Shown here one piece after another: positions 35,094 to 46,092 of a stretch of DNA of 64,000 nt. The number at the start of each line of letters is the position of its first letter. The stretch's first letter is position 1. This DNA is from Calycina herbarum (taxonomy: Eukaryota > Ascomycota > Leotiomycetes > Helotiales > Pezizellaceae): assembly GCA_001414485.1 (NCBI GenBank), contig LLEY01000024.1, forward strand, positions 186,001 to 250,000, in the 5' to 3' direction. The translations under genes and the position numbers were made by a program. The notes under the pieces were generated by a model that saw only the letters and a program-made list of their open reading frames with translations, was not told where the DNA came from and made no database searches.

Positions 35094-36044
35094 ATGCTTC
35101 GTTCCCAATTCCGGAGACACGCGCTCCCGCGCGTTAACGCAACCCCTCACCCTCGTCTTGGCAAGCGTCCATTCTCATCCAAGCCTCCTTACAAACCCTA
35201 CTTCACTCTGCCACCAGTACGAGTCCTGGGTCCAACACTATGGTGCTTTGGTGTAGCTGGCATTATCTACGTTGGCTCTGCAGCATATGAAGTGTATCGG
35301 GAGATCCAGGACACCAAACGGCGTTCAACCCCGCTCACGGTCAAAGGAATCAACCTCCCATCATATGGCCGTAGTACCTCTGGGTCTCTCGGAGGTCTAA
35401 CCAGCGCAGAAACAACGCTCGCTGCAATCGGTGCTTTAAACATTGGTATCTACGGTGCCAACCGCCTCATTCCTGCGACGTGGTCCACATTTTCACACAT
35501 ACCTGCTGGGACCCAGAATTTCACCATGTTCAGTTCTATGTTTGGACATTCAGGCCTCCTGCATCTGGGTTTTAACATGTATGGTTTATTCAACTTTGGG
35601 CCCGCCGTAGCTCGAAGTCCGACATTCAATTCTAGCGGCAGTCATATGACCGCTTTCTACCTTTGTTCTGGCTTGTTTGCAAGTCTGGGACATCATCTAT
35701 CAACCGCGTGGCCGAATAAAATTCAGAGGTTGGCCTCTGGGTTGGGCGCAAGCGGTGCTATTATGGCTCTTATTGGCGCATTTGGTATGAGTTATCCGAA
35801 TGCAGGCATCGGGATTATATTAATCCCAGGAAGTCTGCCAGCTCAGGATGCTCTGATGGCTTTAGCTGCTTTTGAAATCTGGGGAACTTTCATCGGGTAC
35901 TCGTTCATCAGCGTTGCGCATGCGGCCCATCTTACGGGACTGGGAATCGGTGTAGCATATGTGTATTTTGATGGGGGAAACACGTTGTGGAAACCCACAA
36001 AGAGATTTGCGTTCAATTCGATGAAGAGATTAAACGTGGTCTAG
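35094..36044 (+). CDS. PCP1: Mitochondrial rhomboid protease (PCP1-like)
   Basis: Single-exon 316-aa intramembrane serine protease. The Arg/Ser-rich start (MLRSQFRRHALPRVNATPHPRLGKRPFSSK) is a typical mitochondrial presequence. A first membrane helix follows (TLWCFGVAGIIYVGSAAY), and then a rhomboid core with HLGFNMYGLFNFGP. The core also carries the catalytic Ser in GLGASGAIMALIGAFG (Ser near residue 224) and the catalytic His in AHAAHLTGLGIGVAYVYFDGG (second His near 282). The yeast relative Pcp1 in the inner membrane processes Mgm1 and Ccp1, controlling mitochondrial fusion. Family assignment is strong; the exact orthologue is inferred from the presequence and layout. Confidence 0.88.
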   Translation: MLRSQFRRHALPRVNATPHPRLGKRPFSSKPPYKPYFTLPPVRVLGPTLWCFGVAGIIYVGSAAYEVYREIQDTKRRSTPLTVKGINLPSYGRSTSGSLGGLTSAETTLAAIGALNIGIYGANRLIPATWSTFSHIPAGTQNFTMFSSMFGHSGLLHLGFNMYGLFNFGPAVARSPTFNSSGSHMTAFYLCSGLFASLGHHLSTAWPNKIQRLASGLGASGAIMALIGAFGMSYPNAGIGIILIPGSLPAQDALMALAAFEIWGTFIGYSFISVAHAAHLTGLGIGVAYVYFDGGNTLWKPTKRFAFNSMKRLNVV

Positions 36045-36544
36045 GAACAGTTGCATGGGTAGCTAGCTGTACGAGTATACTGAGTGAGCAGGGCGTTATG
36101 GAGTCAGATACTTATGATTATTGAGGGGCGTGTGAGCCAACAGGTCTTTCCGCGGCCGCATGTAGGTCTTACTGGATTCTGTCACTGGAGATGCTGGCAA
36201 TGGACTCAGTCTGATCGAGCTTTATCAGCAATCCAGTCTTCAAGTAAAACAACGCCTGTTTATATCCACGAGGCTAAATCCTTCTATACTCGTGAATAAA
36301 CAAAGAACTCGTCGAGCTCGGCTTCTCTGGGATAATTTGCCAGCACTTTTTATGTAATTCATATTTTCTCAAAATTCGTACGATTTCTCTTTGAGCTAAG
36401 CTTTGGCAAGAAACCCGTAGTTTCCGAAGACTTCTTATTTAAAAATTAAATGGAGTAGAGCGAACAATGGGCTTTTTGTATCCTGGATGGCTTTCTATGC
36501 CTACTTCATTCAGTATCCAATTTGTGAGATTATACATGTTTCTT

Positions 36545-38829
36545 TCACTCCTTGTCCTCAAAAGGCCATAGCAACATAGGTGGTAAACACACCCTTCCAT
36601 TCTCCTTTTCCCACTAATACAAGTCAGCTATCAATCATTTTCTAAACTCACGACTAGCTCTCGCCTAGAGAAAGAAGAATCACATACCTTGGCTCCACCC
36701 CAACTCCCAACTTCTCTTCCCAACCAGGCATCATACAACTTAAGTCCCAGCCGACCACCAACCCCCCAACTCCCACCCTTAAACCTTTGTTTCTCATCAA
36801 TCCCAAAAGGGCTTCCCTTACCCCCACTATCTCTCATGCTTCCAGGATTAAAGAACCTTTCCAATTTCGCCCCATCCCATTCTCTATCAAACCAAGTCGG
36901 CACCGGAGCGAAGACAGTTTTCAGTCCATGCAAAAGCGCCAGCGTTGAAGGTGCCATATCCCTCGCTAAATGTTTACCCTTTAAATCTTCCTCGTGCATT
37001 AAACCCAACAGCTTCCTACTGAGCCGTGCTTGAGCCCCTATACTTGTCCTTCTTGGAATATCCTCCTCGAACCCCCAAGTATTGTTTTGCTGTTCCAAAT
37101 TCGTATCAACCGGATCGAAAATCGGAGAAAGAGATATGAAGTTCGCTTCTTCCCCAAGACCCCACTTGTACTTATCTTCCGTCGGATCGTCAACAGGCGG
37201 TATTGGTCCAATTGGTGTAATTCCGTCGACTTCAGGAGCTCCCCAAATAATGTCGGAGCCATGAATATCATCAACGTATTTCCTAAACCTCGAACGGTAA
37301 GGGTAGTGTATCTCAGGAATATAAAATCTCTCATTCCTCTCCCACAACCCCTTTCTCGGCTGAATTTTAGCGAAATCCGAGAGTTTCTCAAAGAGATTAT
37401 AGTGATGGCCTGTGTACCGAGTTTGCAGATTCCAATTCCAGATGTATTCAAACTCGGGGTATTCTTGTGAAAATCTTTGGACGATTAACCAATACTCGTC
37501 CTCTTGACCAACATCAGTGAGAAGAGGATAGGATTCGTGTAAGATTTCTGAGTTGTAGAGGATGGTCATGTTTTGGAATTCGGTGGGGATGAAAGTTGAA
37601 AGTGCGTATTCGTAGGCCGTGGTGGATGAGAAGATGGGGAAATTGGAGTCCAGAACTTCGACTACGAGGAAGACTTGGTATTCTCCCCCGCTTCGTAGGG
37701 AAAGCTCCGTGATCAAAGATCGTATATTTTGTTTGTCGTTGTCTGTGTATATCTGTGTTGAGTTGCTACGAATTAGAAAAGCGGTCCGGGATTTTGGCGT
37801 GACTGTGCTAGTGGGCATTCCATGGAGGCCTTGTTTTCGTGCTTCGGTCGGGTCGGTTATTTCGTTAGACTTCTTGGTTAACTTGGTCCCTTTGACAAGG
37901 GGGACACTTCCATTTTTCTCGTCCTTGTTGGAAGGTGTAGTTTTCACAACTGGGTTCGGTATGGCATAACGACCCATGTTCAAAGCCACACAATTCGTCT
38001 GCAAAAATCCCCAATCAACCTTTTCCCAGATTCTCGGGTCCTTGATGGTACCATCGATAGTCCCCTCAACATCATCTTCATTGAACCCATAAGCTCCCAG
38101 CCTTGACTCCCGCTCAAAACAAAGATTACTGTCAATATCCAAGGGGACGTAACTTCCCATCATCCCATCCTCAAATATCTTATGATGACCAGAGACTGCG
38201 CCGATTTCCGCGATTTCTCCAAAAGGACCAGCGCACTTGTGATAAGAACCTTGATTTGTGATATTCCATGCTCGATCGTTGTAGGTGGGGTACGGGGAGT
38301 AGGTGTAAAAAGGGCTTCGACTGTATTCGATCGGGGACTTCGAGGGTGTGAGATGCAGGGCTGCAAAACCGGCGTGTCCTCCTGATTGAATGAGGTGGTT
38401 GAGAGTATTACCAAATACTTTCCCTGCTGAGTCTTTCCTACTAAAAGTGTTAAATTGTTTGCATTCATTCGAGGTATTATGAGGAGGGAAAGCTTACAGC
38501 CCTAATTCCTCGTACTCCGCCTCAAACTCCTTCTGTAAACTCTCAGGATCCACTTCCCCAGTGGCAATTCCAATGTTTGAAGACACCGTGCTAGTCAAAT
38601 GATAATCCACAAAGTACACCGTAGGTTTCCCATTCTCTGGTTCGAAGTAGACCGCATTCCCCTCCCCAGCTTTTGCAGCAGATCCAGAACCGTCAGTTCC
38701 AGTGTTCCCCCTCTCTGAACCATCATCAGAACGCCCATAACTAAACCCCAAAGCATTCTGCCAGAAGAACAAGTACAACACAAACACAATAAAAGCGCCA
38801 ACCAGACTCGATCGAGAACGCGGCAGCAT
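36545..38829 (-). CDS. DUF3405 family type II membrane protein
   Basis: Three exons on the minus strand: 38829..38498, 38440..36652, 36613..36545, giving 729 aa. Exon 1 encodes a short cytosolic tail and a membrane anchor (SLVGAFIVFVLYLFFWQNALGF), the pattern of Golgi type II enzymes. The lumenal region reads GFAALHLTPSKSPIEYSRSPFYTYSPYPTYNDRAW, then SNLCFERESRLGAYGF, WEKVDWGFLQTNCVALN, RTAFLIRSNSTQIYTDNDKQNIRSLI, RYTGHHYNLF and IQPRKGLWERNERFYIPEIH. The short last exon adds WEKENGRVCLPPMLLWPFEDKE, which fits the family's C terminus. DUF3405 is a fungal family of unknown function; a glycosyltransferase-like role in the secretory pathway is only an inference from topology. Confidence 0.82.
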
Positions 38830-39879
38830 TGTCGCGATTATTCCGAAGGTATCGCCATTTTGACAATTCCCTCATCGTAAATTTCAAAGTGGAAAAGGGG
38901 TGAAAATAGACTGAGACATGGGGAACGAGTTGGGATGGAAAAAGAAAGTTGAGATGGCTTTGTGGCGTCATCTTGGCGATCAAGTTCAGCCCGTGTTCTG
39001 AATCTAATTTTCAATAGTTATCGCGGTTTTATGTTTGTGGAGGTAAGTTTTCTGGGCTTGTCTGACCTTAAGCGAGGGCTGCGCTGGGAGCTGGGCTCGC
39101 GATGGAATAGCTCATTGCTCCAACTTTTTAGGGTAATCCAGGTAAATTACTCTAGACACCTAGAACAATATAACATGAACCCAGATAGTTTGATCAATGA
39201 GAGGTAACTACTGTCGCTTTTGCTCTCCATCACGAGCGGGGGCACGTTCAATTAAATCTTTGAAGCCTCGAATCAATTACATTTACGACCCGAACTTATC
39301 CAGGGACGAAAAGAAGACGGAGAAAAAAAGACATTTGCAACTCACCATTTCACCGGCCACCAATCAGACCATCCATTGCATCCAAATTTTTGAACTCAAT
39401 GCGATAAAAGCTACCATTATCCTCTCTCCAAATATCTAAGACTCCATTGACTTCTATGTACAAAAATAAACATTTAATACATTATCTAAAAAGGGTAGGT
39501 ACTAAGTACAGGATACGTGTACGTGTGTGTGATTAATTATCATCTCTTCTGTAAAAGTAAAAGTAGTGGGTATTCTTTCCAAAGCTCAAAAATGTAAACA
39601 AAGTAAGCTCAATACAATCCATCAATGCATTCGCAATTCCCGGCCAAACAAAAAAGTGATATGCACAAACGGTGTATGGAAGGGGTATAAACACCAAAAA
39701 AGCGTAAATGCAAAACAATCGAATCGACAAAAAGGGAGTTCGAATCGCTTTTCTTTGTCGAATTAACATAGTTCTCGTCCAGTATTCTTTCCTAGTCCTT
39801 TGTATAATAAGGGCCGTCCAAAATTTCGAAGATGTGTAATTCAATCTCCTTAGATCCAATATTGAATTATATTCATTTA
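38830..39879. other. Intergenic region between DUF3405 gene and LIM gene
   Basis: No gene recognised. It contains the promoter side of the DUF3405 gene and a MITE copy (39095-39237). The 3' flank of the LIM gene begins near 39880. Confidence 0.5.
39095..39237. mobile_element. MITE copy, family 1 (copy B), both ends intact
   Basis: About 143 bp bounded by GCTCGCGATGGA (39095-39106) and its inverted partner TCCATCACGAGC (39226-39237). The core (ctcattgctccaactttttagggtaatccaggtaaattactctaga) aligns with the copy at 43811 in the same orientation. The right arm carries the CTGTCGCTTTTGCTCTCCAT block shared with other copies. Non-coding. Confidence 0.75.
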
Positions 39880-42060
39880 TCAACCCATCATCATTAATCT
39901 CGTAGTTCTCCTTTCCATCCGGTTCGTTCCTCCAGCGGCAGCACCGAGGAATTTTGGCTGTTGTTGGGTTCTTCGGAATGCGTCTCGTTCGCAATACACG
40001 CGACCATTCATTTCGAAATAATCATGTTTCAAGGTCCTCTTGCAATCGGCGCAAGCTAAGCATCCCGGATGATACTTTTGTTTGTTCTCGGTTTGGAGAA
40101 ATTGTCCCTCGATCCCCTTGTCACATGTAGTACACACGCTACCATTTAGCTTGTGATAGTGGCGTTCGCAATATGGCGAATCGTTGATGACATAGAAAGT
40201 CGAAGTTTGGAATGGCTCAGAACATGTTTTGCAAACGAAGCAGTGTTTGTGATATCTTCCAGTCAACCTTCCATCTGCGGAAGAAATAGATTTCCCCTTG
40301 ATGGCTTCGCCACAGCCCTTACAGTTGCCTTTGGAGGATGTGGGTCGACGCATATGTCTTTCGGCATTGTTTGAACGAGGAGCGTTGTTTGGGATTGGTG
40401 GTAGGCGTACTCCTTGAATGGCAGGATCCACTGGGGAGAGTGGGGGAAGCATTGCGCCTTTCATATTAGGGGGTGGCATTAATGGCCGAGGTGCTTCTTC
40501 CTTGTTGGTCTTCAAAGGAGAGGATGCTGGCGATAGTCTAGGTCCTTGCCCATTGTTCTTCACTGGGGAAGAATTTGGTGACAATTTTATAGGCGACAAG
40601 TCAGACATCGTAGATTCAAGATCAGCCATCAAGACATCCATTTGGCTCACATCCGAAGGTTGTCGTCGAGATCGTCCGGTTCCAACCGACCGCGGGGGGC
40701 TAGATCGAGAGCTTGCCTTGCTTTCTTCGCTAAACCCAGAGGTATCGGAGGATTGTGATTCTGTAGGAGTGTGGTATGGATTTCCGATTCCGAATTCAGC
40801 AGCAAGATTGAGATCCGGCATTGGTGGGACCGCGCCAACTTGAGTATCCACTCGGGGTCTTATTAAACTTGCTCCACGAGGAGGTAAAGGTCTAGATAGA
40901 TCTGGGCCTGACATCGAAGGTTTCCTATGAGCAGTGTAAGAGCGCCCCGCATCTGCTTGAGGTCCCTTTCCCATATCCGGGGAAGGTCTGCGTGTTCTTG
41001 AACTAGATCTTGGTTCTGAAGGTGCTCTGAAAGGGGGGTTTGGGTTGATGTTTTCCAAGGGGAATGTCTGCGATCTGTTTTCTGCACGAAGAGGTTCCCG
41101 AATTTCATCTGATGGCGGTCCAAATCCCCCGTAACCAGTATTTGTTGGAACTTTTGGGGCTATAGATCCTGATCGTGAGTGGCTCGAACTGGCGGTAGAC
41201 GCATTTCTGGCATGCCCAGCTCCTGCCGTTGAGGGTCGTACAATTGCACCCGCGACCTCGATCCGCGATGACATTGTCATATTGTTCAAACTACCCTCAG
41301 TCCCCTGCCTACGATGCCCGCGAGTAACCGGTGGTGGAGCTTGTGTCTTTTGTTCGGGTTTTTGTCGATTGACATCGAAAGGTCCTGGTGCAATTGTATT
41401 CATCCTTTGAAGCAGGCCTCCACTAGTTGCCGTCCTAGGGCTAACAGGTGCATACATCCGGTCGTTTTCCGCATATCTCTGTCCATAACCCCCTCCTTGT
41501 TTAAGTGTTGTTTTTGCTGGCTGCTTTTTGGGAAAGGGTGGAAATGCGCAATCCAAATTACCGGAAAGAAGTTCGGGAGAGGGCGGGGCTCTGGCAATGG
41601 GCATAGTTGCGCTTCGCAATGGACCTGCGGGTCGTCCAAAGGGCGAATTTGGTGAACCGTACCTTGATGGCGATGCGCTTACTGGCGTTAACTGGTCTTG
41701 AGGGAAGAAAGGACGGTCTGTAACATGTTAGAGAAGCATAAGGGTACGATGGGATTCGAGTACTTACTTGCAGCGGAAGTGTCAACCCGTGGTGGCATTG
41801 TTCGGGAAGGCTTCAAGAACGCAGGTCCATTGATTGGGGTTTGTTTGCGTGGCATCGGTTCGAAGCTTTTACTTGAATCAAGGGGCGGAGTGGCTTTAAT
41901 TTAGTTAGTGACAAGATCTCGAGACATACATGAACCATAACATACGTTCGCCTGATTTGATACAGATATGGTCCCCCAATTTCGAGATCTCAATATCTCT
42001 GGCACACATGGAGCATTTTATAGTCGGCAAGAAGCTCGACTGCCTGACCGGAATATCCAT
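39880..42060 (-). CDS. Two-LIM-domain protein with long disordered N-terminal region
   Basis: Three exons on the minus strand: 42060..41946, 41893..41768, 41717..39880, giving 692 aa. The N terminus has a small zinc-knuckle-like motif (IKCSMCARDIEISKLGDHIC). About 500 residues of Ser/Pro-rich, probably disordered sequence follow, with repeated P-P-x-S segments. Two LIM zinc-finger domains close the protein: CKGCGEAIKGKSISSADGRLTGRYHKHCFVCKTCSEPF (from about 546) and CTTCDKGIEGQFLQTENKQKYHPGCLACADCKRTL (from about 609). LIM pairs bind protein partners, often at the actin cytoskeleton. The layout recalls fungal paxillin-like (Pxl1) proteins that act with Rho GTPases at polarity sites and the septum, but that identity is inference. 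Confidence 0.85.
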
Positions 42061-43810
42061 TTTGAAGGTAATGATTCCACCCTCAAGCAAATTTGTCGAT
42101 TGTGTATGTGCTTTATAAAAAAGTAAGTCGTGGTTGGCACCAATTGGCGGTGAAAGAGTTTGTCAACGTGCTGCAAGTCGATGTTTTGGGCCACCAAAAA
42201 ACACGGCTTTCCATAGACGATCCAAAGGTCGAGATACCCAGAAATTCTTGGACGGGTAGTGGTGTGTAAAGAGCGTCTTGAGGTAGGCTTGATTGAAGAT
42301 AATACTGAGGGGCAGATTTGTTGAAGCTTGTCGAGTGAGAGTTTGCGGAAATCAAGACAAGCCCTGTTAGAGAGTGTTGGCAGGTGAAGAAGCTAGTTAT
42401 TTGGCGAAGCAACGAGTAGCAATCCAAGACCGGCTGGAACTGTAACGGGTTTGTAAAGACTGTGGGCGCCAGGTGTTTCGCGCAGTGAGTGGTGGTTGCA
42501 CTGTGGAGGAAGAAAGTGAGGCTCGAGAGTCACGGAAGTGTGTCGGCAAGGAGAGGGAGTTGCTTGGAGTTGAGGTGCAGGAAATGTTGACGCTCCGCGC
42601 TCGTAGCACTAGCGCCTACGGGGGGGGGCTAGCTTGGCAAGAGTGGAGAGCATTTAAAGGGGAGGAGAGATACGACTCTGTTGGTTTGGCTCCTCATGAT
42701 TGGTCTATCGCTCCTTCTCTCTTCTCCGTGCGCCGATTTGTTTTATGGGGTCGTTTTATGGACTGAAGATCAGCATTGACGACGTTTCGGCAGCAGCACA
42801 TCAACCAAACATCTGGAGAAGGGTGAAGCGCTGATGTTCTTCGACTCCGTGGGGAAGGAGGAAACGGTGAAACTTCTTCTGAAGCGGAATCATGAGGTGG
42901 CGGTTGACACTTGGTGGGATGAATGAAAGTCTCAATTGACTCCAACAAGATCGTCAAATTCTTGCCGTCGCTAGTCTCCCGATTCCCGAACGAGATGAAT
43001 AGGCGGAAAGGAAGTCTAAAAGTGTCTCAACTCCACCAAGAAGCTAATTAATTTATGCCTCCACAGCTCTCTATCAACTGCCAAATGCACCTCTGCTGGC
43101 TACTGCTGGCCCGTTGGGAGCCAGCGTAAGCTACCGGTACGGCTAAGCTACGTACCTCTCAGTAGCCGAACGGAAGGATGAACGACTGTCACAAAGCCCG
43201 TTTCCACGGTCCTCCTTGTTGTATCAACAGCTTCAACCTCCAAAAATCGTCATCGAGAGCGAGCAAACCGTCAGGCGCGCAGTTTCCTCTCGCGACATTT
43301 CCTTTCTTGGTGGTGGTCGCTATGGTTTCTGAACTGTTGCCCCCAGCGTCATTGGCCTAAATAAAAGCGTCAATAAATCTCCGAGCTTCAGGGGCCAAAA
43401 CTGGCCGCACACCCCGAACGATCACCACCAATTCTTCCTAAATCATCCCCGAAATCCAAAAGAGAATCCAGCCGAACCCCTCTCTGGCAGGTGCTTTTGG
43501 CTCAAAATGCCATCTCGCCATCAGGATCATCACGACAATCGAGATAACCTTTAATTCGACTGGAGTGATGTTTGGACCTTCAGTATGAATCGCCAACGGG
43601 GAACCCCCTCCTCAGCCCTGCCAGATTCAGAAGTGTGGCTTTCTTTCCATCAATTGATTGAATCGAGATGTCCTCGAAATGAAGCCCCATGAAGAACTAT
43701 TTCCATGTCTGGATATGCCATCACACGAGGCATAAAAGGATTTGCCGCCGTTATCTCCTACCCCAACCCATGTTCAGATAAAGATTATGCATTTTATCCG
43801 ATAACTCGAA

Positions 43811-43978
43811 CTCGCGATGGACAGTAAAAGTGGCAGTAAATACATCAGGTTCGTACCTGCCTACCTAGCCCTCATTGTTCCAAGTTTCTAGAGTAATCCA
43901 AGTAAATTATCCTACGCACTTGGAACAATTTGGGACTTAACCCAGGTCTTTTGGAACAATCTTCAATGTCCGCCCGAG
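43811..43978. mobile_element. MITE copy, family 1 (copy A)
   Basis: The left terminal repeat CTCGCGATGGACAGTAAAAG then tggcagtaaatac is the best preserved in the family. It is followed by GGTTCGTACCTGCCTAC, shared with the copy at 27311. The core (agagtaatccaagtaaattatcctacgc, ttggaacaat) matches the copies at 39095 and 18525. The right end (aatgtccgcccgag) is a degraded partner. About 168 bp, non-coding. Confidence 0.7.
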
Positions 43979-45794
43979 CTCGAAGACGACATGGCGTGTC
44001 GGTAAAATTGTGGAGTTGGAAATTTAAAGCCAGGAACCCAGCAAACCATGATGTTTCTAGAAGCGATGGAAGGAGAGAACAATAATTCCATCATTTCATC
44101 TAAAATGAATTCCGGCTCCTGAGAAAGGTAATGCCGAACCTTTCTTCGCTCGCACAAAGCCCCTGGGCTTCTTTCTCACCGAGGTAATAACGAGGCACTT
44201 TTGCTCCTGACGAGGGTGTAACAATTCATCCGGACTTCAATTGATTTGACGTAAATTTCCTTCATCTAAAACGGCGACAGTAACAACTGGAATTGGAGCT
44301 CTTGCGCGTATAGAGCGCGATATGGCATGCGACATGGAGAGAAGAAAGTATGGTACTATTACCAGGGTACTGGATGCAGTGAAGACAGGAGTATGAAGAG
44401 TTGGGAGGTAATGAACGAATTGAAGTCGCCCGCTTGGGTCGGATATGCGGTGCAACTTAGCACGGTAAGATACATTTCGAAGAGATGCAGCAAATGCTAC
44501 CGCAGATTCGTATTTAGAAGCCTCCAACGAACAATAGGATGGAAGAGAACATCGTGTCATCTTCTGTATCGCTTGATATGGATATCCTTTCATTCCCATC
44601 CTACCATTCGCTGCCAGATTGAAATAGGGTCAATAAGTGACCTTCCTCGCGCGGTTACACACGCCAATGAGGATTCAGAAAGAACTATCTTTGGATTTCT
44701 TCGGCAACAGCGGAGTTTTGAATTGGCGATGGTTTCCGCGACGAATGAAAAGGCGAAACACCCCCCACGAAAGAGACGATTTCTGAATTCGAAGTACCCA
44801 TCGCGGTGTTCAATTGCAATTTGTAACTTGCGGTGTGATTCACTAGAAAGACACTTGTCTACTCGGCTACAAATTGCTTGGAAACACCGGGCTTGTTGCC
44901 CGCTGCAGCAGTGCACGATGCAGACCGCCATTTTGCACCCGAGGTCGGACGGCTTCAAGATATGGCAGCTCCATGCTTCCAGGACAGGAGAATGAGTTTG
45001 CTACTATTCGTGACACATCGAAGTATATGGTCTGAGAAAATCAGGTGATTGGCGTGAAACAAATAACATTTGGGAAGCTTCAGAGTTTGGCTTTCCCGGT
45101 TGACTTCAAGCCGGAGAATGGCTCCTCCAATTGCCAAGAATTCGCAATTCAATAGACTAGTTGATACCTCATAGGTACCCTCCTCTCGCCTCAATGGCAG
45201 TTCATATACAACTCAGAGCTCACGCGCGGTCGTGCGGGTTGCATCGCAGCTTTTCTCCTGGACTGTACTCGATACCGAGGACGGTAGCGTAGCTTGTCAC
45301 GTCGTGGTAGAGACTGGAATGCTTTGCTTTGACTCGTCGAGATTCGTATGGTGAAGTCGATTGCACTATAAAGACATGCACATGCAACGCACCAATACTT
45401 CGAGAAGAGATTGATCTTCTGTTGAAGGCCTTCGCAGCCATTGAGGAGCAGCCACGAGATATGGCGATAGTAAAGTACTATGCACAAGTTCATAAACAGC
45501 GTAGTCGACAAAGTCCAGTGCACAAATCTCCCCGCCATCCCAAAGTAGTTTAGTCTCTCCTCCGATGGTGGGGCAGCAAGCCGCAGCTCCCGGCTAGCAT
45601 GTGTTTTGGCGGGACAGGTACTTATTGCTTTCATCCCACCAAATCTTCTTCTTTCTCTCCAACCTTCAATCGAATCCCTCTTCCACAATCTCACCAGTTC
45701 TCAGACAACTTCTTCCCTCTCCAAATCCCTAGTCGATCGCGCTTACGAGTGTGATCACCACAGTCGTCAAGACGTTTTCCAATCTCCTCAACTC

Positions 45795-45944
45795 GTAAGC
45801 TTTCTCTCTCTCGATTGCTTCTTCCTCCTCCACTGGCGCCTTCTGATCGATTTGCATACGCATCTCTCCATGTGCCTATGCAATCGAACAAACAGAAGAG
45901 TGCTAGAAAGGATGTCAAAAGAATACCATACTAACAGTCACCAG
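45795..45944 (+). other. Probable 5'-UTR intron of INO1
   Basis: A gtaagc donor at 45795 follows a strongly C/T-rich leader. A textbook branch site (ctaac, 45931-45935) lies a few bases before cag acceptors at 45937 and 45944. It ends about 150 bp before the INO1 start codon. Leader introns are common in highly expressed fungal genes. Confidence 0.5.
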
Positions 45945-46092
45945 CTCGCATCATCCGTTCGCAGGAGCCCGTTGCTCTTCTCCAGGTGGAGCATCGGACT
46001 CTCCCTTGACCAAATAATCGAATATTCTGAATATCGATTTACCACACCACCTACCCCGCCCTCTGTCAACCAATTCAATCAAATCTGACAAT

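Larger units (their letters stand above)
42061..46092. other. 4-kb gene-poor region between divergent LIM and INO1 genes
   Basis: No gene recognised. It should hold both promoters: LIM leader at about 42061-42700, INO1 leader from about 45600 with a probable spliced 5' UTR. A MITE copy lies at 43811-43978. On the minus strand 44237-45694 is covered by four overlapping open frames of 79-167 codons, but they show no recognisable domain and biased amino-acid composition, so I do not call them genes. Confidence 0.5.

Noticed and set aside
44237..45694. Chain of four minus-strand open frames with short end-to-start overlaps
   Set aside because: It resembles an operon by chance, but this is fungal DNA, the peptides match nothing, the composition is odd, and the plus strand is equally open (222 codons at 44327).
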